From: Scatosoma sp045128055
GTDB lineage: Bacteria; Bacillota; Clostridia; Christensenellales; Borkfalkiaceae
Direction: 5' to 3'
Assembly (NCBI GenBank): GCA_045128055.1
Contig: JBGVRC010000108.1
Location: 1 to 7,415, forward strand
Length of the DNA: 7,415 bases
Below are positions 6,335-7,415 of the stretch, piece after piece; positions within the stretch are counted from its first letter, which is position 1; every line of letters starts with the position of its first letter. A model generated the notes under the pieces. The model ran no database searches and was not told the origin of the DNA. It saw only the letters and a program-made list of their open reading frames with translations. Made by a program: the position numbers and the translations under genes.

Positions 6335-6381
6335 AAAAAACCGTTTCCCTGTGTATACTTCAAGAGAAACGGTTGCTTTTT
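6335..6381 (-). terminator. Rho-independent terminator of the his operon, possibly bidirectional
   Basis: On the minus strand AACCGTTTCTCT (6374-6363) pairs with AGGGAAACGGTT (6350-6339), 12 bp including one G-U, around a 12-nt loop, and is followed by a T-tract (the A run at 6335-6340). It starts 21 nt after the hisIE stop, so it ends the his transcript. On the plus strand the same repeat keeps 9 outer base pairs and is followed by GC and five T (6377-6381), so it could also stop rightward transcription. Confidence 0.88.
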
Positions 6382-6395
6382 AATAAAACGTACGC

Positions 6396-7046
6396 CTATT
6401 TGGTCATTTTTTCTTGTTTAACCTTGTGGTCTATTACGTGACGGGAAGCAAGCTCTTCGCGCACGTCTTCCACCGTAATTCCCATTTGCGCCATCAGCAC
6501 AAGCACGTGGTACGCAAGGTCGGCAATTTCATAAATGGTTTCCTTTTTATCGTCGGCTTTGCCTGCGATGATAACTTCCGTACATTCTTCCCCTACTTTT
6601 TTCAAAATCTTATCCAAGCCCTTTTCAAAAAGATAGGTCGTGTACGAGCCTTGCGGCATTTCTGCCTTTCTTCCCAACAGCAAGTTATACAATCCTTCCA
6701 AAGCAAACTTTTCCTCGCTTTCGCCGATATAGAGCGGATTGAAAAAACAGCTGTCTTCCCCCGTATGACAAGCGGGACCGTCCTTTTTCACTTCCACCAC
6801 CAGAGCGTCCTTATCACAGTCCGCCGTAATGGAAATTACGTGTTGATAATTGCCGCTCGTTTCCCCTTTACGCCAAAGGGTTTGACGGCTACGACTGAAA
6901 AAGCAGGTCTTCTTTTCTTCCAAGGTGATTGCCAAACTTTCCGCGTTCATATACGCGAGCGTAAGCACCTTTTTACTGTCCGTATCTACCACGATTGCGG
7001 GAATTAAGCCCTTATCGTCAAATTTCAATTCTTCTATCTTCACCAT
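6396..7046 (-). CDS. hisIE: Bifunctional phosphoribosyl-AMP cyclohydrolase / phosphoribosyl-ATP pyrophosphohydrolase
   Basis: Cytoplasmic enzyme for steps 2 and 3 of histidine synthesis: the HisE part removes pyrophosphate from PR-ATP, and the HisI part opens the adenine ring of PR-AMP to give ProFAR. The HisI domain (about 1-105) shows LTLAYMNAESL (28-38), SRSRQTLWRKGETSGN (51-66), ADCDKDA (75-81) with the Mg-type Asp 76, 78 and 80, and PACHTGEDSCF (91-101). Cys77, Cys93 and Cys100 match the zinc ligands of the family. The HisE domain (about 113-205) shows KKVGEECTEVIIAGK (149-163) and EIADLAYH (173-180), the ExxE (154-157) and ExxD (173-176) metal sites of MazG-like pyrophosphohydrolases. 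At 216 residues it is the usual fused length. ATG 7046 is chosen over GTG 7052: AAGGAG (7052-7057) is 5 nt from ATG and would overlap the GTG. It follows hisF by 9 nt and closes the operon. Confidence 0.97.
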   Translation of the reverse strand: MVKIEELKFDDKGLIPAIVVDTDSKKVLTLAYMNAESLAITLEEKKTCFFSRSRQTLWRKGETSGNYQHVISITADCDKDALVVEVKKDGPACHTGEDSCFFNPLYIGESEEKFALEGLYNLLLGRKAEMPQGSYTTYLFEKGLDKILKKVGEECTEVIIAGKADDKKETIYEIADLAYHVLVLMAQMGITVEDVREELASRHVIDHKVKQEKMTK

Positions 7047-7058
7047 AATCACTCCTTA
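7047..7058 (-). promoter_or_regulatory. RBS of hisIE overlapping the hisF stop codon
   Basis: AAGGAG (7052-7057) shares its first two A residues with the hisF TAA (7056-7058) and lies 5 nt before ATG 7046. This fixes the hisIE start and implies that ribosomes ending hisF are placed to begin hisIE. Confidence 0.8.
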
Positions 7059-7415
7059 TATTACGCGGACAGAAATGTTTTCATCCGCAAGTTTTTTCTT
7101 TAAATCTTTAATCGCGATTTCCCCAAAATGGAACACCGAAGCCGCAAGCCCTGCGTCTATATCGGGAATTTCTTTAAACAAATCGATAAAATGCTGTACG
7201 CTGCCCGCGCCGCCCGATGCAATCACGGGTACACTGACTGCATTACAAACTTCTTTCAAAAGCGGGATATCGAACCCCTTTTTTACGCCGTCGGTGTCCA
7301 TAGAATTGACGACGACTTCGCCTGCGCCTTCGCCAACGCAGCGTTTTATCCATTCTATCGCTTCCAAGCCCGTATTTTCTCTGCCGCCCTTGGCAAATAC
7401 GTAAAATTTGCCGTC
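7056..7415 (-). CDS. hisF: Imidazole glycerol phosphate synthase cyclase subunit, 5' end outside window
   Basis: HisF pairs with HisH; ammonia from HisH reacts with PRFAR in the HisF barrel to give imidazole glycerol phosphate and AICAR, which feeds purine synthesis. The visible 119 residues are the second half of the roughly 250-residue (beta/alpha)8 barrel. The frame runs unbroken from the window edge: DGKFYVFAKGG, then NTGLEAIEWIK, NSMDTDG (matching the conserved SxDxDG loop), VPVIASGGAG (phosphate-binding turn) and LAASVFHFGEI (second phosphate site). All are canonical and the C-terminus ISVRVI is ordinary. The two catalytic Asp known in the family (Asp11 and Asp130 in Thermotoga maritima) fall outside the window. 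It is transcribed with hisIE, 9 nt downstream. Confidence 0.97.
   Translation of the reverse strand, partial: DGKFYVFAKGGRENTGLEAIEWIKRCVGEGAGEVVVNSMDTDGVKKGFDIPLLKEVCNAVSVPVIASGGAGSVQHFIDLFKEIPDIDAGLAASVFHFGEIAIKDLKKKLADENISVRVI

Larger units (their letters stand above)
6223..6381 (+). ncRNA. Candidate small RNA between the importer operon and hisIE
   Basis: A transcript from the consensus plus-strand promoter would begin near 6223 and could stop at the hairpin 6339-6374 followed by T 6377-6381, giving about 159 nt. Its body is very A/U-rich, includes the 18-nt palindrome 6268-6285, and ends in the terminator stem. In plus-strand RNA that stem has 9 bp, one A/C mismatch and 2 bp, with GC before the U run, so termination may be imperfect. 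The only ATG-led frame, from 6241, has 12 codons and no ribosome site, which argues against a coding role. I recognise no known RNA family. The evidence is only the promoter-terminator pair. Confidence 0.3.

Noticed and set aside
1..7415. Mobile element, CRISPR array, tRNA or phage remnants
   Set aside because: No direct repeats with regular spacers, transposase or integrase motifs, or tRNA-like cloverleaf elements were seen. The coding regions look uniform and housekeeping-like.

Overview
The window looks like chromosome of a moderately low-GC Gram-positive-type bacterium, most likely an uncultured member of the Clostridia. This placement is an inference. It rests on Shine-Dalgarno-led genes, two lipoproteins with Cys lipoboxes (one followed by a Gly/Ser linker), an InlB/Flg_new-like surface lipoprotein and a fused HisIE enzyme. 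All six protein genes are on the minus strand, so biological order runs from high to low coordinates.

Right end (about 7415 to 6335): the tail of a histidine operon. It holds the C-terminal 119 residues of HisF (start outside the window), then bifunctional HisIE 9 nt later, then a strong Rho-independent terminator.

Middle gap (6130-6395, 266 nt): regulatory and unusually dense. A near-consensus minus-strand promoter (TTGACA-N17-TACAAT) serves the next operon. A full-consensus plus-strand promoter (TTGACA-N18-TATAAT) faces it on the same DNA. A 13-nt dyad covers both predicted start sites, and an 18-bp A/T palindrome sits just upstream of the minus-strand -35. A plus-strand transcript would run about 159 nt and end at the his terminator hairpin, so a small RNA is possible.

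Left part (6123 to 1): an oligopeptide/dipeptide-type ABC importer operon. It encodes a 432-residue lipoprotein with two InlB-like units and a GLUG/beta-helix-like segment, an unusually large (870-residue) family 5 solute-binding lipoprotein, an OppB/DppB-type permease, and an OppC/DppC-type permease cut by the window edge at residue 365. The ATPase genes are presumably further left. A stable hairpin lies between the binding-protein gene and oppB and may separate expression of the abundant binding protein from the permeases.

The system reads as a peptide-type importer with an oversized capture protein and an unusual surface-lipoprotein partner. The substrate cannot be read from the sequence. 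No mobile elements, CRISPR, tRNA or rRNA were seen.
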